The notes: generated from the sequence alone by a model not told the origin. DNA of 64,000 nucleotides from Nocardiopsis listeri NBRC 13360 (GCF_001570765.1 NZ_BCSH01000042.1:1-64000), one strand, 5' to 3'. Shown: positions 27,349 to 38,200, counted from the first letter of the stretch. Numbers and translations: made by a program.

Positions 27349-27384
27349 GCCGGCGCATCGAGGGCCGGCGCATCGAGGGCCGGC
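27349..27384 (+). repeat. 15-bp tandem repeat in the 370-bp gap before the MFS gene
   Basis: GCCGGCGCATCGAGG occurs twice in tandem (27349-27363, 27364-27378) with the start of a third copy. Just upstream, GCGTGGGCCCG also recurs. The gap 27089-27455 has no gene I can support; it holds these short repeats, and its open frames have no family match or ribosome site. Confidence 0.7.
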
Positions 27385-27455
27385 CACTCGACGCCACCCG
27401 CCCACCGAGAACAACGGGAACCCTGGCGGACACACCGTCCAGGACCAATGACCAC

Positions 27456-28913
27456 ATGAGAGAAGACTTCACCTTGACGAACGGGGACGCCCAACGGGCT
27501 GACGCACACGATCCGGATCCGGTGAACCGGAACGTGGTCCTGGCCGTGCTGGTCTCAGGTGCTTTCGTCATCATCCTCAACCAGACCCTGCTGAACACGG
27601 CGCTGCCCGCGTTCATGCGGGACTTCGGGATCACCGCGAGTGCGGCGCAATGGGTGACGACCACCTTCATGCTGGTCAACGGGATCATGATCCCGATCAC
27701 CGCGTTCCTGATCCAGAACTTCACGACGCGCTTCCTGTTCCTGGCCGCGATGGGGATATTCGTTGCCGGAACACTGATCTGCGCCCTGGCGCCCGTCTAC
27801 CCCGTTCTGCTGATCGGGCGGGTGGTCCAAGCCGCCAGTGGTGGGATGATCATGCCGTTGATGCAGACGATCCTCTTCGCGATCTTCCCTCGAGACAAGC
27901 GCGGTACGGCGATGGGCACCTTCGGGCTCGTCATCTCCTTCGCCCCCGCCATCGGGCCGAGCCTGTCCGGGTGGATCGTCGATCACTTCCCCTGGCAGGT
28001 CCTGTTCTACATGATGCTGCCGATCGCCATCATCGTGCTGATCGTCGCGTACTTCATCCTTCGAAACGTCACCGAACGAACCTTTCCGCGTCTGGACGTT
28101 CTGTCGATCATCCTCTCGTCCGTGGGATTCGGTGGCCTTCTTTACGGCTTCGGCACGGTCGGAGACGCGGGATGGGCGAGCCCCCTGGTCCTGTTGCCGT
28201 TGATCGTCGGTGCGATCGGGTTGGCCCTCTTCATCTGGCGTCAGCTGAGACTGGACGAACCGATCCTTGAGCTCCGAGTGCTCCGGTACCCCATGTTCAC
28301 CCTCAACACGGTGCTGGGGATGCTCGTGTTCATCACCATGATTGGAGGCATGTTGATTCTGCCTCTGTACATGCAGAACATGAGTGACTTCACCGCGATG
28401 GAATCGGGTCTGGCCCTTTTGCCCGGTGCCGCCGTGATGGGGTTGATGTCGCCGGTCACCGGAAGAATTTTCGACGCCATCGGAGCGAAGTGGCTTTCCG
28501 TCATCGGATTCACCCTGCTCACCGTCACCACCTTCATGCTCGCAGTGCTGACCGTGGACACGTCGTTCGCCTACCTCGCGTCGGTGAACATGGTGCGCAT
28601 GCTCGGTGTTTCCATGGTCATGATGCCGGTGACCACGGCAGCGCTCAATCAGCTTCCGCAGCGACTCATCCCACACGGGACGGCGCTGAACAACACCATG
28701 CGTCAGGTCGCCTCCTCGATCGGAACGGCGGTCCTGGTCAGCGTCATGACCATGGCCGCCCGTGACCCCGAGGTGTACGGAGCGGAAGGGCTGATCCACG
28801 GCGCGAACGTCTCGTTCCTGGTGGCCGCGATCATCGGTGTGTTCGGTATCGTCGGTTCCTTCTTCATCAAGGACTCACACGGGCGCGGCTCACAGCCGGC
28901 GAACTCCGAGTAG
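27456..28913 (+). CDS. DHA2-family MFS multidrug exporter
   Basis: The 485-residue protein has about 14 hydrophobic helices, the DHA2 (EmrB/QacA/LmrB) topology. Landmarks are LNQTLLNTALPAFMRDFG in the first helix, VTTTFMLVNGIMIPITAFL, and motif C-like AIGPSLSGWIVDHFPWQVLFY. Such proteins expel drugs or small metabolites using the proton gradient. Its GC content is visibly lower than that of neighbours, so it may have been acquired separately. No regulator lies directly beside it. The 5' region contains tandem repeats and the decayed cassette gene. Confidence 0.92.
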   Translation: MREDFTLTNGDAQRADAHDPDPVNRNVVLAVLVSGAFVIILNQTLLNTALPAFMRDFGITASAAQWVTTTFMLVNGIMIPITAFLIQNFTTRFLFLAAMGIFVAGTLICALAPVYPVLLIGRVVQAASGGMIMPLMQTILFAIFPRDKRGTAMGTFGLVISFAPAIGPSLSGWIVDHFPWQVLFYMMLPIAIIVLIVAYFILRNVTERTFPRLDVLSIILSSVGFGGLLYGFGTVGDAGWASPLVLLPLIVGAIGLALFIWRQLRLDEPILELRVLRYPMFTLNTVLGMLVFITMIGGMLILPLYMQNMSDFTAMESGLALLPGAAVMGLMSPVTGRIFDAIGAKWLSVIGFTLLTVTTFMLAVLTVDTSFAYLASVNMVRMLGVSMVMMPVTTAALNQLPQRLIPHGTALNNTMRQVASSIGTAVLVSVMTMAARDPEVYGAEGLIHGANVSFLVAAIIGVFGIVGSFFIKDSHGRGSQPANSE

Positions 28914-29051
28914 CGACCGGAAGGGGCGTTCATCGTGACCGAGCCCTGAACCTCACCGGGAGCGGAGGTTCACGGCCGGTCGCCTCTCCGGTATCGAACC
29001 CATGCGTCGAGCAGGGCCTCGCGGACGGTGTGGGTGCGTACCCGGGTGGTC

Positions 29052-29705
29052 TCAGGACGTGGTGCCGTCTGGGGCATGGGCGGTGATCTGTTCGCGTAGG
29101 CGCTCGGCGCGGGGATCGGTGAAGCCGTCCAAGGCCGCGAGAGCCTCGCGCCGGTGTTCGAGGGCGCTGCCATGCTCCCCGGAGGCCTCCAACACGGTGG
29201 CCAGACGATCCAGGCAGATGGCCGGGTTCCACCGGGCCCCGTGCCTTCGATAGCCGTTGGCCGCCTGTCGGAAGAAGCGCACCGCTTCATCCGGGCGTTC
29301 GAGGGCTTGATGGACCTCGCCCACGCCCTCGAAGGACTCGGCCTCACGGACGTGTTCGTCGATCGAACGGTGCACAGACGCCGCCTGGTGGAAGTGGGCC
29401 AAGGCCTCTTCGTGGTGGTGGAGCATCGCGCGGACCCGGCCCAGTTCCAGGTGGGCGAACCCCTCATAGACGGCCAGGTCGAGCTCGTGGGCGATATCCA
29501 AGGTCTTCTGCGTCAAGACCAGAGCGAGTTCGGCCTGACCTTCTTCCCTTCGGGCGGTGCTCACGGCGGTCAGACAGGCGAACTCGCTCGCCCGATCCTT
29601 CGTCTCTCGGTGGATGCGCAAAGCCTGATCGGACAGAACCACCGCTTCCTCCCGCTGACCCGGCTCAAGGAAACAGCGGACCAGGTTGCCCAGTGCACAG
29701 GTCGG
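29052..29705 (-). pseudogene. 5'-truncated TPR-repeat gene (C-terminal part of an AfsR/NB-ARC-like protein)
   Basis: The readable part begins around 29705 with CALGNLVRCFLEPGQREEAV and continues with TPR units such as SDQALRIHRETKDRASEF and LGRVRAMLHHHEEALAHFHQA. This is the C-terminal tetratricopeptide region usually attached to an NB-ARC ATPase and often to a SARP domain. Upstream of 29705 the frame stays open for a while but loses resemblance and has no start codon. GTG 29642 lies inside a TPR repeat. I read it as a remnant with the sensor and ATPase parts lost. Confidence 0.65.
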
Positions 29706-29842
29706 ACTCGGTCCGGGCCCGGGGTCTGCGCCGCCCGAAAAACCCCGATCAACGGCCCTGGCGTGTACGCACCCACCCTGGACCGCGAACGGTGTGGTTC
29801 GGGATCGACGGCGGCCGGAGAACGGCGAAGCTCTGTCGCTCG

Positions 29843-30259
29843 TCAGTCCCAGTAGTTGAAGAGCGCCTCACCGAGGCTTTCGGGCCGCCAATACTCGATG
29901 TCGCTCGCCAGGACCTCAGGCCAGGCCGCGGCATCGAACGGGCCGTTCAATTCGGCCGGGGTCAGCACCTGAAACCCTGACGTCTTCGCCAAGGCGGCCG
30001 TCAGCGCGGGAGCGTCGACGAACATTAACGGGCCCGACTCCACGAAGCCGGTGGCGAAGTCGGTGATTGGAGGCTCTGCCACGGCCAGTATCGCCGAATC
30101 ACGCGTGCAGGCCACGGCGACCGTGCGGTCGTGGTAACCGATGAGACCTTGGTGGAAATTGGGTATGACCCCGTTAGCGATGCGGAATCCGACCACCTTG
30201 CCGCCCGTGAGACGGGCAACCGTGTAACAGGTATGCCGGAAATTACGGATGTTCACCAT
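29843..30259 (-). CDS. Hypothetical protein, 138 residues
   Basis: I do not recognise this family. The protein is moderately acidic and looks folded: MVNIRNFRHTCYTVARLTGG at the N-terminus, and a C-terminus with DIEYWRPESLGEALFNYWD. There is no signal peptide and no membrane helix. The Trp-rich end and the setting among small orphan genes recall immunity proteins of polymorphic toxins, but nothing specific supports that. A 115-bp region upstream (30330-30445) is shared with the region before the MNDDGNN micro-ORF. No clear Shine-Dalgarno precedes ATG 30259. Confidence 0.6.
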   Translation of the reverse strand: MVNIRNFRHTCYTVARLTGGKVVGFRIANGVIPNFHQGLIGYHDRTVAVACTRDSAILAVAEPPITDFATGFVESGPLMFVDAPALTAALAKTSGFQVLTPAELNGPFDAAAWPEVLASDIEYWRPESLGEALFNYWD

Positions 30260-30329
30260 CTGGTGACGGTAGCCACTTCGCCGTATCGCTGTTGATGTTT
30301 CTCAGTGGTGCGGCCCCCGGTCTCAGCCG

Positions 30330-30445
30330 TGGAGGGCACGGGTGGACGCGGGACGGTTCGAGGTTTTGAGCGGCTGTCTCACCTTCATCAAAGCCTGTGC
30401 TCGGTGGCCGGCCGACGCCCTCACTCGAAGTTGCTCGTGGGCGCC
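30330..30445 (-). repeat. Copy A of a roughly 115-bp dispersed element
   Basis: This stretch aligns with 44500-44615 with few gaps. The best-conserved core is CATCAAAGCC and CTCGAAGTTGCTCGTG on the plus strand. Both copies lie on the minus-strand upstream side of a small gene. It may be a shared promoter/leader or the end of a mobile element. Confidence 0.6.
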
Positions 30446-30574
30446 GGCCCAGAGGGTGTGGTGAGGTCACGGGGCGGGAGTGAGAGCTTCGAGTCGCCGT
30501 GGCCGAACCCACCGTCGTCTCCGTGGCCGCCGGTGGCTGCGAGGATGAGTGATCGGCCAAGGGGAGAGGGTGGC

Positions 30575-30898
30575 ATGAGCGACTGGTTCCGTGTCTATGA
30601 CGAGGACGAGGGGCTTCGGCGGTACTTCGAGGTCGACGGCGAGGACTGGGCGGTCCGCCAGGTCGAGGTTCGAGAAGCGGATGCGGTGCCGATGACGGCT
30701 GCTTCCTTGGAAGAGGTGCTGAGCCTGCGCGATCACGGTGACCTGGGGGCGATGAGCCGGTACGAGCGTCGATACGGCGTGCTCGCGGAGGGCCGTCTGG
30801 ACGGTTGGCGGGAGCAACCGCACGCCCGCGAGATCTCCGCGCGGGAGTTCGACCGGCTATGGGCCGATGCCCGGAGGACTCTCGCCCTCCGAACTTGA
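30575..30898 (+). CDS. Hypothetical protein, 107 residues
   Basis: The protein starts MSDWFRVYDEDEGLRRYFEV after GGGGAGAGGG, an excellent ribosome site. It is charged and soluble, ending LWADARRTLALRT. I do not recognise the family with confidence; the N-terminal strand pattern of DEDEGLRRYFEVDGEDWAVRQVEV recalls small actinobacterial proteins such as DUF6881. A short hairpin (CCGTTC/GAACGG, 30905-30923) follows the stop and may be a weak terminator. Confidence 0.65.
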   Translation: MSDWFRVYDEDEGLRRYFEVDGEDWAVRQVEVREADAVPMTAASLEEVLSLRDHGDLGAMSRYERRYGVLAEGRLDGWREQPHAREISAREFDRLWADARRTLALRT

Positions 30899-30904
30899 CG
30901 CGAC

Positions 30905-30923
30905 CCGTTCGTTCCTTGAACGG
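30905..30923 (+). terminator. Short hairpin after the 107-residue gene
   Basis: A 6-bp inverted repeat, CCGTTC (30905-30910) and GAACGG (30918-30923), with a 7-nt loop starts 7 nt after the stop codon at 30898. It is weak for a terminator. Confidence 0.3.
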
Positions 30924-31090
30924 ATCGATGTCCAGGCCCTGCGGTGGCTGATCTGCGTGTGCACGCCCTGTCACACCGTGACCCACTTCGGTCGGCTCGG
31001 GTGTGTGGGTGATGGAGCGGTCGGGGGCGGTCAGGCAGGGCGATCCCGGGGAATGAGGTGAGGCCGAGGTTCTGGACCCGCGCGGGAGCC

Positions 31091-31612
31091 TCAGCGGGTC
31101 GGGTGCGAGGAGCAGCGATCGGTCTCGACGCGGTGCAGCCGCACGTCGAGCCGGCCGTCGTTGACCTCGGCCGTCATGTAGGTGTGGTGGGGCTGTCTGC
31201 GGCGGTCGGTGGGCGAACCCGGGTTGAGCAATCGCAGTCCGGTGTCGGCGCGGCTGTCCCAGGGGATGTGCGAGTGGCCGAAGACCAGTACGTCCGCGTC
31301 GGGGAAGCGCTTCGCGCACCGGCTCTCTCGCCCCTTGGCCTGTCCTGTCTCGTGCACGATGGCGAAGCGCATGCCGCCCAGCTCCTCGCGCGCCACCTCG
31401 GGCAGTCGCTCGCGCAGTTCGGGACCGTCGTTGTTGCCATGCACGCCGATGACCCGCTGGGCTCGCGCCTGGAGGGAGAGCAGCGAGTCGAGGTCGCACC
31501 AGTCTCCCGCGTGGATGACGACGTCCGCGCGGTCGACCTCCTCCCATACCTGGGCGGGAAGGTCGCGGGCGCGTCGCGGCTGGTGGGTGTCGGAGATGAT
31601 CAGCAAACGCAT
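31091..31612 (-). CDS. YfcE/MJ0936-type metallophosphoesterase, copy 1
   Basis: This 173-residue enzyme belongs to the calcineurin-like phosphoesterases. The metal-binding motifs are clear: ISDTH (D8, H10), HAGDWCD, HGNNDGPE and GHSHIPW. The family hydrolyses phosphodiesters with Mn or similar metals in the cytoplasm. A second copy at 50529-51029 differs at only about a dozen positions over the shared 165 residues; this copy has an extra C-terminal tail CSSHPTR. The two copies bracket 19 kb that contains the PglX-like/helicase unit, the AbiEi-like gene and the MccB-like locus. Confidence 0.92.
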   Translation of the reverse strand: MRLLIISDTHQPRRARDLPAQVWEEVDRADVVIHAGDWCDLDSLLSLQARAQRVIGVHGNNDGPELRERLPEVAREELGGMRFAIVHETGQAKGRESRCAKRFPDADVLVFGHSHIPWDSRADTGLRLLNPGSPTDRRRQPHHTYMTAEVNDGRLDVRLHRVETDRCSSHPTR

Positions 31613-31696
31613 GGCCCGCAGAGTACTCGGAGAGTTGGGCAGGTGACCCCTAAGGAGAGAGCTGGAGACGGGAGAGGCCCTCCCCGAGTAGCGGAT

Positions 31697-31855
31697 ATGA
31701 GATTTTTGATCGCCATGTTTCCTTCAGCGGAAGGTGCAGCCCTACTCTGTAGGGATATCAACCGGCTCAAGCGTTACCGGCCGGTACCCACTTGTTACGA
31801 CGAACTCGCGGTACGGTGCGAGACCGCCGGGCACACCGCCGCGGTCAACGAATGA
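31697..31855 (+). CDS. Possible small protein, 52 residues
   Basis: ATG 31697 opens a frame beginning MRFLIAMFPSAEGAALLCRD and ending AGHTAAVNE. It has no good Shine-Dalgarno and no family match. Local GC is lower than around it. The gap between the metallophosphoesterase and the helicase (31613-31950) otherwise shows nothing I can support. Confidence 0.3.
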   Translation: MRFLIAMFPSAEGAALLCRDINRLKRYRPVPTCYDELAVRCETAGHTAAVNE

Positions 31856-31950
31856 TTCCGACCGACTTCGACGTAAGCCCTGACAGGGAGGGAGCCGACC
31901 CCCGGGGACGTATCGCGGGGAGTGCCCGAAGTCGATGAGTGAGGAGGCCC

Positions 31951-34900
31951 TTACAGGGTGATCTCCCAGGTATCCAGCTCACTGCCCAGGACATCGAAGT
32001 GGTCCAGCTGTGACCAGGAGGCGTGGTCTCCGATCACATAAAGTCGCCGCTTCGCACGGCTGGCCGCCACGTTCACGAGGTTGGGCTTCTTCGCGGCCCA
32101 CCGCTTGGCACCGGGCCTACGCGGGTCCCCACCGAGTACGAAGACCACGACGTCCGCCTCACGCCCCTGAGTCCGATGGATCGTTCCGCCATCGGTGACC
32201 CCGAACGCCCTGGCGATCCCCAACGCCTTCTTCGCCACCGTGCGGAACGGGGAGATCACGAAGACCTGGTTCATCTTCTGTCCCGTGCCCTCCAACTGGG
32301 TGAGAACACGCTTCAGGGCTTGGCCCTCGGCGGGGATCCAACTCTCCTCGCTGTGCCCCTCACGGTTGGGGACGTCGATCCACAGGCTCCGGTACAGCTT
32401 CGATGGTGACCGCTGCGGGGTGCCGTGGACCATCATCTCCTGGTAGGCGACCTTGTTGGAGACGCTGAACATCGGGTCGTCGCAGCGCCGGTGAACACGC
32501 AAGGGCGCCCCGACCCAGATCTCGTCTCCGTCGGCGCCGACCAGTTCGGTACCCAACGGGTTCACCTGGTCGGCCAGCGTCTGTACCGACGACCACACCG
32601 GCAGCCATTTCTCGTCCACCGCGTACTTGCGGCGAAGCGCCTGCTGGGTGGTGAACGGCAGGGTGCAGATCGGTTCCAACTGAAGTGGGTCGCCGACCAT
32701 GACCGCCCTGCGTGAACGCCACAGGGCACCTACCACCTGCTGTGGTGTGGCCTGTCCGGCTTCGTCCACCAGCAGCCAGCCGAGTGACTCCGAACCCAGC
32801 CCGCCGAACAACCGGGCGAAGGAAGCGAAGGTCGTCGACACCACCGGGACGACGAAGAACAGGCTCTGCCAAGCGGACAGGATCGCTTGCTCCGACGCCT
32901 CCCCGGGCGCACGGCCCCGCAACACCGCCTCGGCGGCCTGGAGGTTGCGCAACATCTTTCCCGGCACGGCCTCGATGAAGTCCTGGTGCAGTCGCAGCGC
33001 GGCCAGGAAGACCTCGGTGCGTGCTCGCGTGGTCTCCGGATCGTTCCAGGGAGAGCTCAGTTCCCGTTCGGCGTCATCCTCGAGCAGCGCCGTGGTCGGA
33101 ATGTGGTCACCGAAGCGTGCCCTGGCGCGGTGGTTCCGCTCACGCAAGCGCTCCAGTTCGGCCTGGTCCGTCGGAGAGGAGGACCCTTGGAGCTTTCTCA
33201 TTCGGTTCCACAACCGGGTGAGGTCGCTCTGCTCGGTGCGCAGGTCCTCGGCCTTGCGGACCACGTCCGTGAACGTCTCTACGGCCTTGCGCCACCGCTT
33301 GGCCTTGATGTTCTTGGGTCGCTTGGTGCCCGCTGCGTCCTTGAGGAACTCGCGCATCCCACCGGGAGGCGGCACGTATCGGCCGTTGACTCTTTCCCCG
33401 TAACCGCCCTGCCACCAATGCTGCGCGAAGTGGTTCCGGTTGGTCATGTTGCCGAGCCGGGCCGCCATCGTCCCCCAAGCGGGCTTGCCCAACACCCGTC
33501 CGCCGATCTCGGCGAAGAAGTCCGCGCGGTCGAGCCACTGTTCGTCCACGGCCTCAACGGAGGGGATCTCCCTGGTCACGTTCTCCACCGCGCCGTTGTT
33601 GGCCGAGGCGACCACGATCTCGTGTCCGGTCAAGGGCGGAATGAACGGGTACACGGTGGTGGAGCCGTCTTCGGTACTCCACCCGGTCGGGTCCGTGAAC
33701 GCGTCCTCGGGTCGGGCCAGGGTGCTCAGGGCCATGGCCCGTTCGACCACGACATGGGCGATCAGGTCTCGCAGGAGCGTGGTCTTGCCCGTTCCCGGAG
33801 GGCCGTTGACGGAGAAGATCCCCGCATCGTCGCCGATCCTGCCCACGATGCTGTTGACCGCGATCTGCTGACTCAGCGCCAAGGGATGGGTGTCCTTGCT
33901 GGGCCATCGGCCCAAGGGCATGCGTTCGGGCAGGACGCGTCGCAGCAGCTCCGAACCCTCTTGACGAAGGTCCACCCGTTCGATGGCCTCGCACTCGGAC
34001 TCCGAGTACAGGTAGGTGCGCAGGGCCTCTCCGGCGCCGCCCTCTCGAAGGGCGGTCGCCACACGTCCCAGGTCCTCGGAGATGAAACTGTTGAGGAAGA
34101 CGGACTCACCCGGCTGCGGGGGCTTCTCGGGGAAATCGCATTCGTCTCGGGCGGCGGCCCGCTGCTGTAGGACCGCGAGCTGGCGCGTCTCCTCTTTGGT
34201 GGCGCCCGCGTCCGAGATCCGGCGACTGGCGACTCGCAGGGTCGAGGGCACGAAGGAGTCGGCGCCGCTGATCGTGAGCGCCACGCTCAGGCACGCCTCC
34301 AGCTCCTCCTTACCGAGCACCCTTCGACGGCGCCCGTGCGGGGCATCGACTTCCTCGCCCAACCCCGGGAACAGGGCCTGACCGGAGTCCTCGTCGTCCT
34401 CACGACGGATACCGTCCAGGACCTCCTCTGCCAGGTCCCACAGCTCCCCCAGGGAGAGTTCGAGAAAGCCCTCCCCACTCACCAAGGACATCAGGGCACG
34501 TGCCGGCCCCGGGGCGGGTTCGGTCACCAGCCACTCGAACAGTAGACGACAGCGTTCCTGGGCGGCTTCGAACCCGTTCAACCACTCAGGAGAGTCCGGT
34601 CCGACCCCGACGGTCCGGCCGACCGACCAACCGCAGCTGGACAGGGAATCGCTCTCCAAGAGCGCTCGGCCCAGATGGTCGACCTCGAAGGCGAAGAGCG
34701 CCGCGTCCCCAGGGGCGTAGTCGTCGGCGTCCTCGTCGTCTCGTCCGAACCGCTCTTCGAGAAGGTGCTGGACCGACTCCAACGGAAACACTCCGCAGTA
34801 CACGGTGTGCCTCCACTGCTGCCCCGCCCGAGGTTGTTCTCCACCTTGGTAACGGTGCTCTGGACTCCACGGCAGGGGTGCTTCCTCCCGCAGGTCGATC

Positions 34901-35013
34901 ACCGGCCTGTAGGCGCCTTTCTTGGTGGGATACGGCACGTCCGTGGGTTCGAACATCTCCACCGCGCGCCAGAAGTCGACGACCTTGGCCCGCCGCTCGT
35001 CATCCTTGCCCAC
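31951..35013 (-). CDS. Upf1-like SF1 helicase/ATPase of a two-gene defence-like unit
   Basis: The protein is 1020 residues. The P-loop VNGPPGTGKTTLLRD lies at about 402-415, and the DEAG box WLLVDEAGQATPQQ at about 745. The C-terminal lobe has VISPFRTVAKKA, TIHRTQGREADVVVF and NVAASRAKRRLYVIGD, the motifs V-VI of Upf1/DNA2-type SF1 helicases. The N-terminal 390 residues are unique to me; a charged insert separates the two lobes of the motor. GTG 35013 follows GAGGAG. The gene lies 213 bp downstream of a PglX-like methyltransferase on the same strand, so they probably form one defence operon. Confidence 0.85.
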   Translation of the reverse strand: MGKDDERRAKVVDFWRAVEMFEPTDVPYPTKKGAYRPVIDLREEAPLPWSPEHRYQGGEQPRAGQQWRHTVYCGVFPLESVQHLLEERFGRDDEDADDYAPGDAALFAFEVDHLGRALLESDSLSSCGWSVGRTVGVGPDSPEWLNGFEAAQERCRLLFEWLVTEPAPGPARALMSLVSGEGFLELSLGELWDLAEEVLDGIRREDDEDSGQALFPGLGEEVDAPHGRRRRVLGKEELEACLSVALTISGADSFVPSTLRVASRRISDAGATKEETRQLAVLQQRAAARDECDFPEKPPQPGESVFLNSFISEDLGRVATALREGGAGEALRTYLYSESECEAIERVDLRQEGSELLRRVLPERMPLGRWPSKDTHPLALSQQIAVNSIVGRIGDDAGIFSVNGPPGTGKTTLLRDLIAHVVVERAMALSTLARPEDAFTDPTGWSTEDGSTTVYPFIPPLTGHEIVVASANNGAVENVTREIPSVEAVDEQWLDRADFFAEIGGRVLGKPAWGTMAARLGNMTNRNHFAQHWWQGGYGERVNGRYVPPPGGMREFLKDAAGTKRPKNIKAKRWRKAVETFTDVVRKAEDLRTEQSDLTRLWNRMRKLQGSSSPTDQAELERLRERNHRARARFGDHIPTTALLEDDAERELSSPWNDPETTRARTEVFLAALRLHQDFIEAVPGKMLRNLQAAEAVLRGRAPGEASEQAILSAWQSLFFVVPVVSTTFASFARLFGGLGSESLGWLLVDEAGQATPQQVVGALWRSRRAVMVGDPLQLEPICTLPFTTQQALRRKYAVDEKWLPVWSSVQTLADQVNPLGTELVGADGDEIWVGAPLRVHRRCDDPMFSVSNKVAYQEMMVHGTPQRSPSKLYRSLWIDVPNREGHSEESWIPAEGQALKRVLTQLEGTGQKMNQVFVISPFRTVAKKALGIARAFGVTDGGTIHRTQGREADVVVFVLGGDPRRPGAKRWAAKKPNLVNVAASRAKRRLYVIGDHASWSQLDHFDVLGSELDTWEITL

Positions 35014-35226
35014 GCACTGCTCCTCGCACCGCCGTTCGAGTTCTCCCGATCACCTTTGTCGCCCAAGGTGATCACCCAACGTTCCTACCAGCTTCGGAAC
35101 GGGGTCCCCGAAGCCAGAGCGTCCGGTGGCCGCTTCCGGCCAATAACGGACCTCCCCGGGCATGGTGGCCGTCCGGCGGTACCGGATTCCTCTGGTGTCC
35201 GACCATGGCTTGGGCGTTCGGACCGG

Positions 35227-38200
35227 TCAGCTTCCAGCGTGTTTCGGCGGACGTCCGCGACGAGGCGCGGGCGGCGCCCACGAGGAGAGCAACTCCTGTG
35301 TGAGCTCCAGCCGGTCCAGGTACCCGCCGAATCGTTCCTTCAGTTCATGGGCGTCGCCCGGAGAGTGCCGAGGGCCGATCCCGGCGCCCACCCGGTCGAC
35401 CCAGGGCAGGACCTCGGCCAGCCCCGCGAGCAACGGGATCAAGGTCTCCGTTGTGGCCTGGGGCGGAGCCAGGTTCTGCTCGATGAGATCCACCAGGGCC
35501 CAGGCTCGTTCCCGAGCGTCCCATCCGGCCCATCCGAGGACACTGGTCGCGGTGAGTCCGGGGGAGGCGTTGATGGAGTAGGAGGTGAACCTTTCGTTGG
35601 GCATGTCGAACTTGCCCCGGTTGGCCCAGTACGACTTTCTGAGGAAGTCTGCGGCGGTGAACTTGGGCGGGGACTTCTCGACCCACGGTTCGGGTGGTTC
35701 GAGGGTTTCGTCCTGAGCGTTCTCCCGAGACCATTGTCGCTCCCACATCCGAGTCCACTCCCGGTGCTTGCGCGATCCCGCAGCTCGGAACCTGAGAGCC
35801 GAGAGGAAGGGAACGTGTTCTTCCCGTAGCAGTTCTGGCAGCAGGTTCCTCATGGTGGAGCCGGGGCTGTAGGCCTCGACCGCGGCGACCACGATCGGAT
35901 CCTTCTCCAACAGCCCCGTCAGTTCCGACACCGTTCGCACGATGGGACGGTCGACACCGTCCATTCCCCGCGTGTACCAGAATTCTCGTCTTTCGCACTG
36001 TTCCAGGAGCCAGGAGGCGATGGCGGGGCGCCACACGGACTCCCACGAGGGCGTGACCCACCGGTGTTTGAAGGTCGGGCTTTCCAAGACCCGAAGTGAG
36101 GGGTGTTCACGAAGAACGTCGATACGCCGCTGTAGGGCAAGGCGGTAGTCGGCCGACCAATGGTCGGGAAGCTCAGTGAAGCGATCGATGGCGTTCCTGG
36201 TGAACCACTCCTCTTCCTCGAACTCTTCGGGGTCGTCGAATCCCTCGCGGGCCAGTGAGAACTCGAAGGCCCGTTGCCCCTGGACGATTCCGGCAGGCAG
36301 CGAGTCGAGGGGTACGTGGGGAAGGGTCCCCGTGGGGACAAGCCCGTAGGACTCGTAGATACGCCAGTCGAGCTCCTCCTGGAGAAGGATCATGCGCTGA
36401 AGGGTCGCGTCCCATTCCTCACCCAGCTCGGCGATCCGTTCAGCGGCCGGTGGAGTGACCGAGGATTCGACCTCGGTACGTAGATCCAGGAGCCGCTGCG
36501 CGAGCGTCGCCAGTTCGCGAGGCAGTTCGATCTCGTTGAGAGCGGGGATCGGCAGGTCGACCATCCGAGAGGCGGTGAACTCGTAGATCGCCTCCCAACC
36601 ATCTCCCGACCTGATCTGGTCCCCGCGAGGGTTGCCCTTGTTCTGGCTGACCTGCTTCAGCCAGAAGCATGCCGTGGAGCTGTTGAGGACCCCGAGCAGC
36701 CCCAAGGCCGTGTCCTCGGTGATGGAGGAGGGCAGCTCGATGACCGGAGCCGAGTTGAGTGGAGCGTTCGGGATCCGGTTCAGGGCGAAATGCGTGTGGG
36801 TGGCGACCCACGGGAAGACGATCGACCACGAGGAGACGTCCCGGTTGGTGGTCAGCTGGTGCCAGTCGTACCACTTCTGGGGAGAGATGCGGGAGCGTCC
36901 TGCGAGGACGCTCTGGTAGGGCCAGAGCCTTCTACGGTGTCCGGGGAGCCTTCGCAGGTCGACCAGTTCGCGGCGGTCTTGCCACGTGCGGGGGAAGAAG
37001 GCCCGAAGCTCGCTGCGGACCTGCCAGTCCCGGACCTGGGAACCGGTGACCAGGTCGATGGTGGCCGTCGCTTCCACCCCCCAACGCCGCATCGACGCGG
37101 AGGTCATCGAGAACAGGTCGTCAGCCCCCGTGCTCGCGATGTATCCGATGCGGTGGACATGGTCCTTCAACAGGGTCTTCGAACGCAGTGACCGGAACAC
37201 GGCATCGGTCTCAGCGGAGCCGAGCCGCCAAGGGTGGGACCAGAACTCCTGCTGCGGACGCTCCTGCGAGGCCGTCCAGCCGTCCTCGCTGGGCACCTTG
37301 TTCAGACGGTCCTTGATGGAGGTCCACACCTTGCCCTGGCTCGGGACCTCCGGCGCGAAGGGCTCACCACGTTTGCCACTGACCATGGTGACGGTCGAGG
37401 CCTGGGACGGCGCACGGTCGCGCCCGGTGAGGACGAGGGTCGGCGTTCCGTGGCCGGGGATGTAGGCGCCGGAGGTGTCGATGACACCGTCCACGTCCAC
37501 CTGGGGCAGGAAGTCTTCGACCAGGGGTTTGCCGAACTCCCTCTTGGCGAAGGAGTTCGCCATCAGCAATCCGACACGTCCCCCGGGCCGGGCCAGGGCG
37601 AAGGCGCATTCGGTGAAGGGGACGGTCAGGGCGAATGGGCCGGAGCGGGCGCTCGGGTACCCCTCGCGGTAGGCCTCCATGGCGTCCTTGTCCTTGGAGA
37701 CGATGTAGGGAGGGTTGGTGGCCACCGCGTCATAGGTGGAACGGCCGAGCACCTTCTCGTGACCGGCCGTGTACGGGGGCACGCCACCCTTGGAGGGCGG
37801 GCGCTGACGAAGGGCGACAGGCGCACCGGAACCCTCCAGCAGTGAGTCCGCCTCGACGACGAGGACGCGCCATCGCCGTTGGGCCTCCACGGAGGCACCG
37901 CCGGAGCACCTGATCGCCTCGATCGCGAGCCGGAAGCGGCTGACCATGACGGCGATCGGACTGAGGTCGGCTCCGTGCACGCATCTCAGGGCCAACGCCA
38001 CGGCCTCGTCTCCGGGCAGAGCGGGCCTTTCCTCGTGGATCTTCGACAGCACCCGTTGGAAGGCACCCAGGAGGAAGCCGCCAGAACCGCAGGCGGGATC
38101 GATGTAGCGAAGGCCCTGCTCGGTGACGCTGCCGACGTCCTCCAAGGCCCGCCCCAACGAGCGGTCGAGAACCAGGTCGATGACGAAGTCGGGGGTGGTC

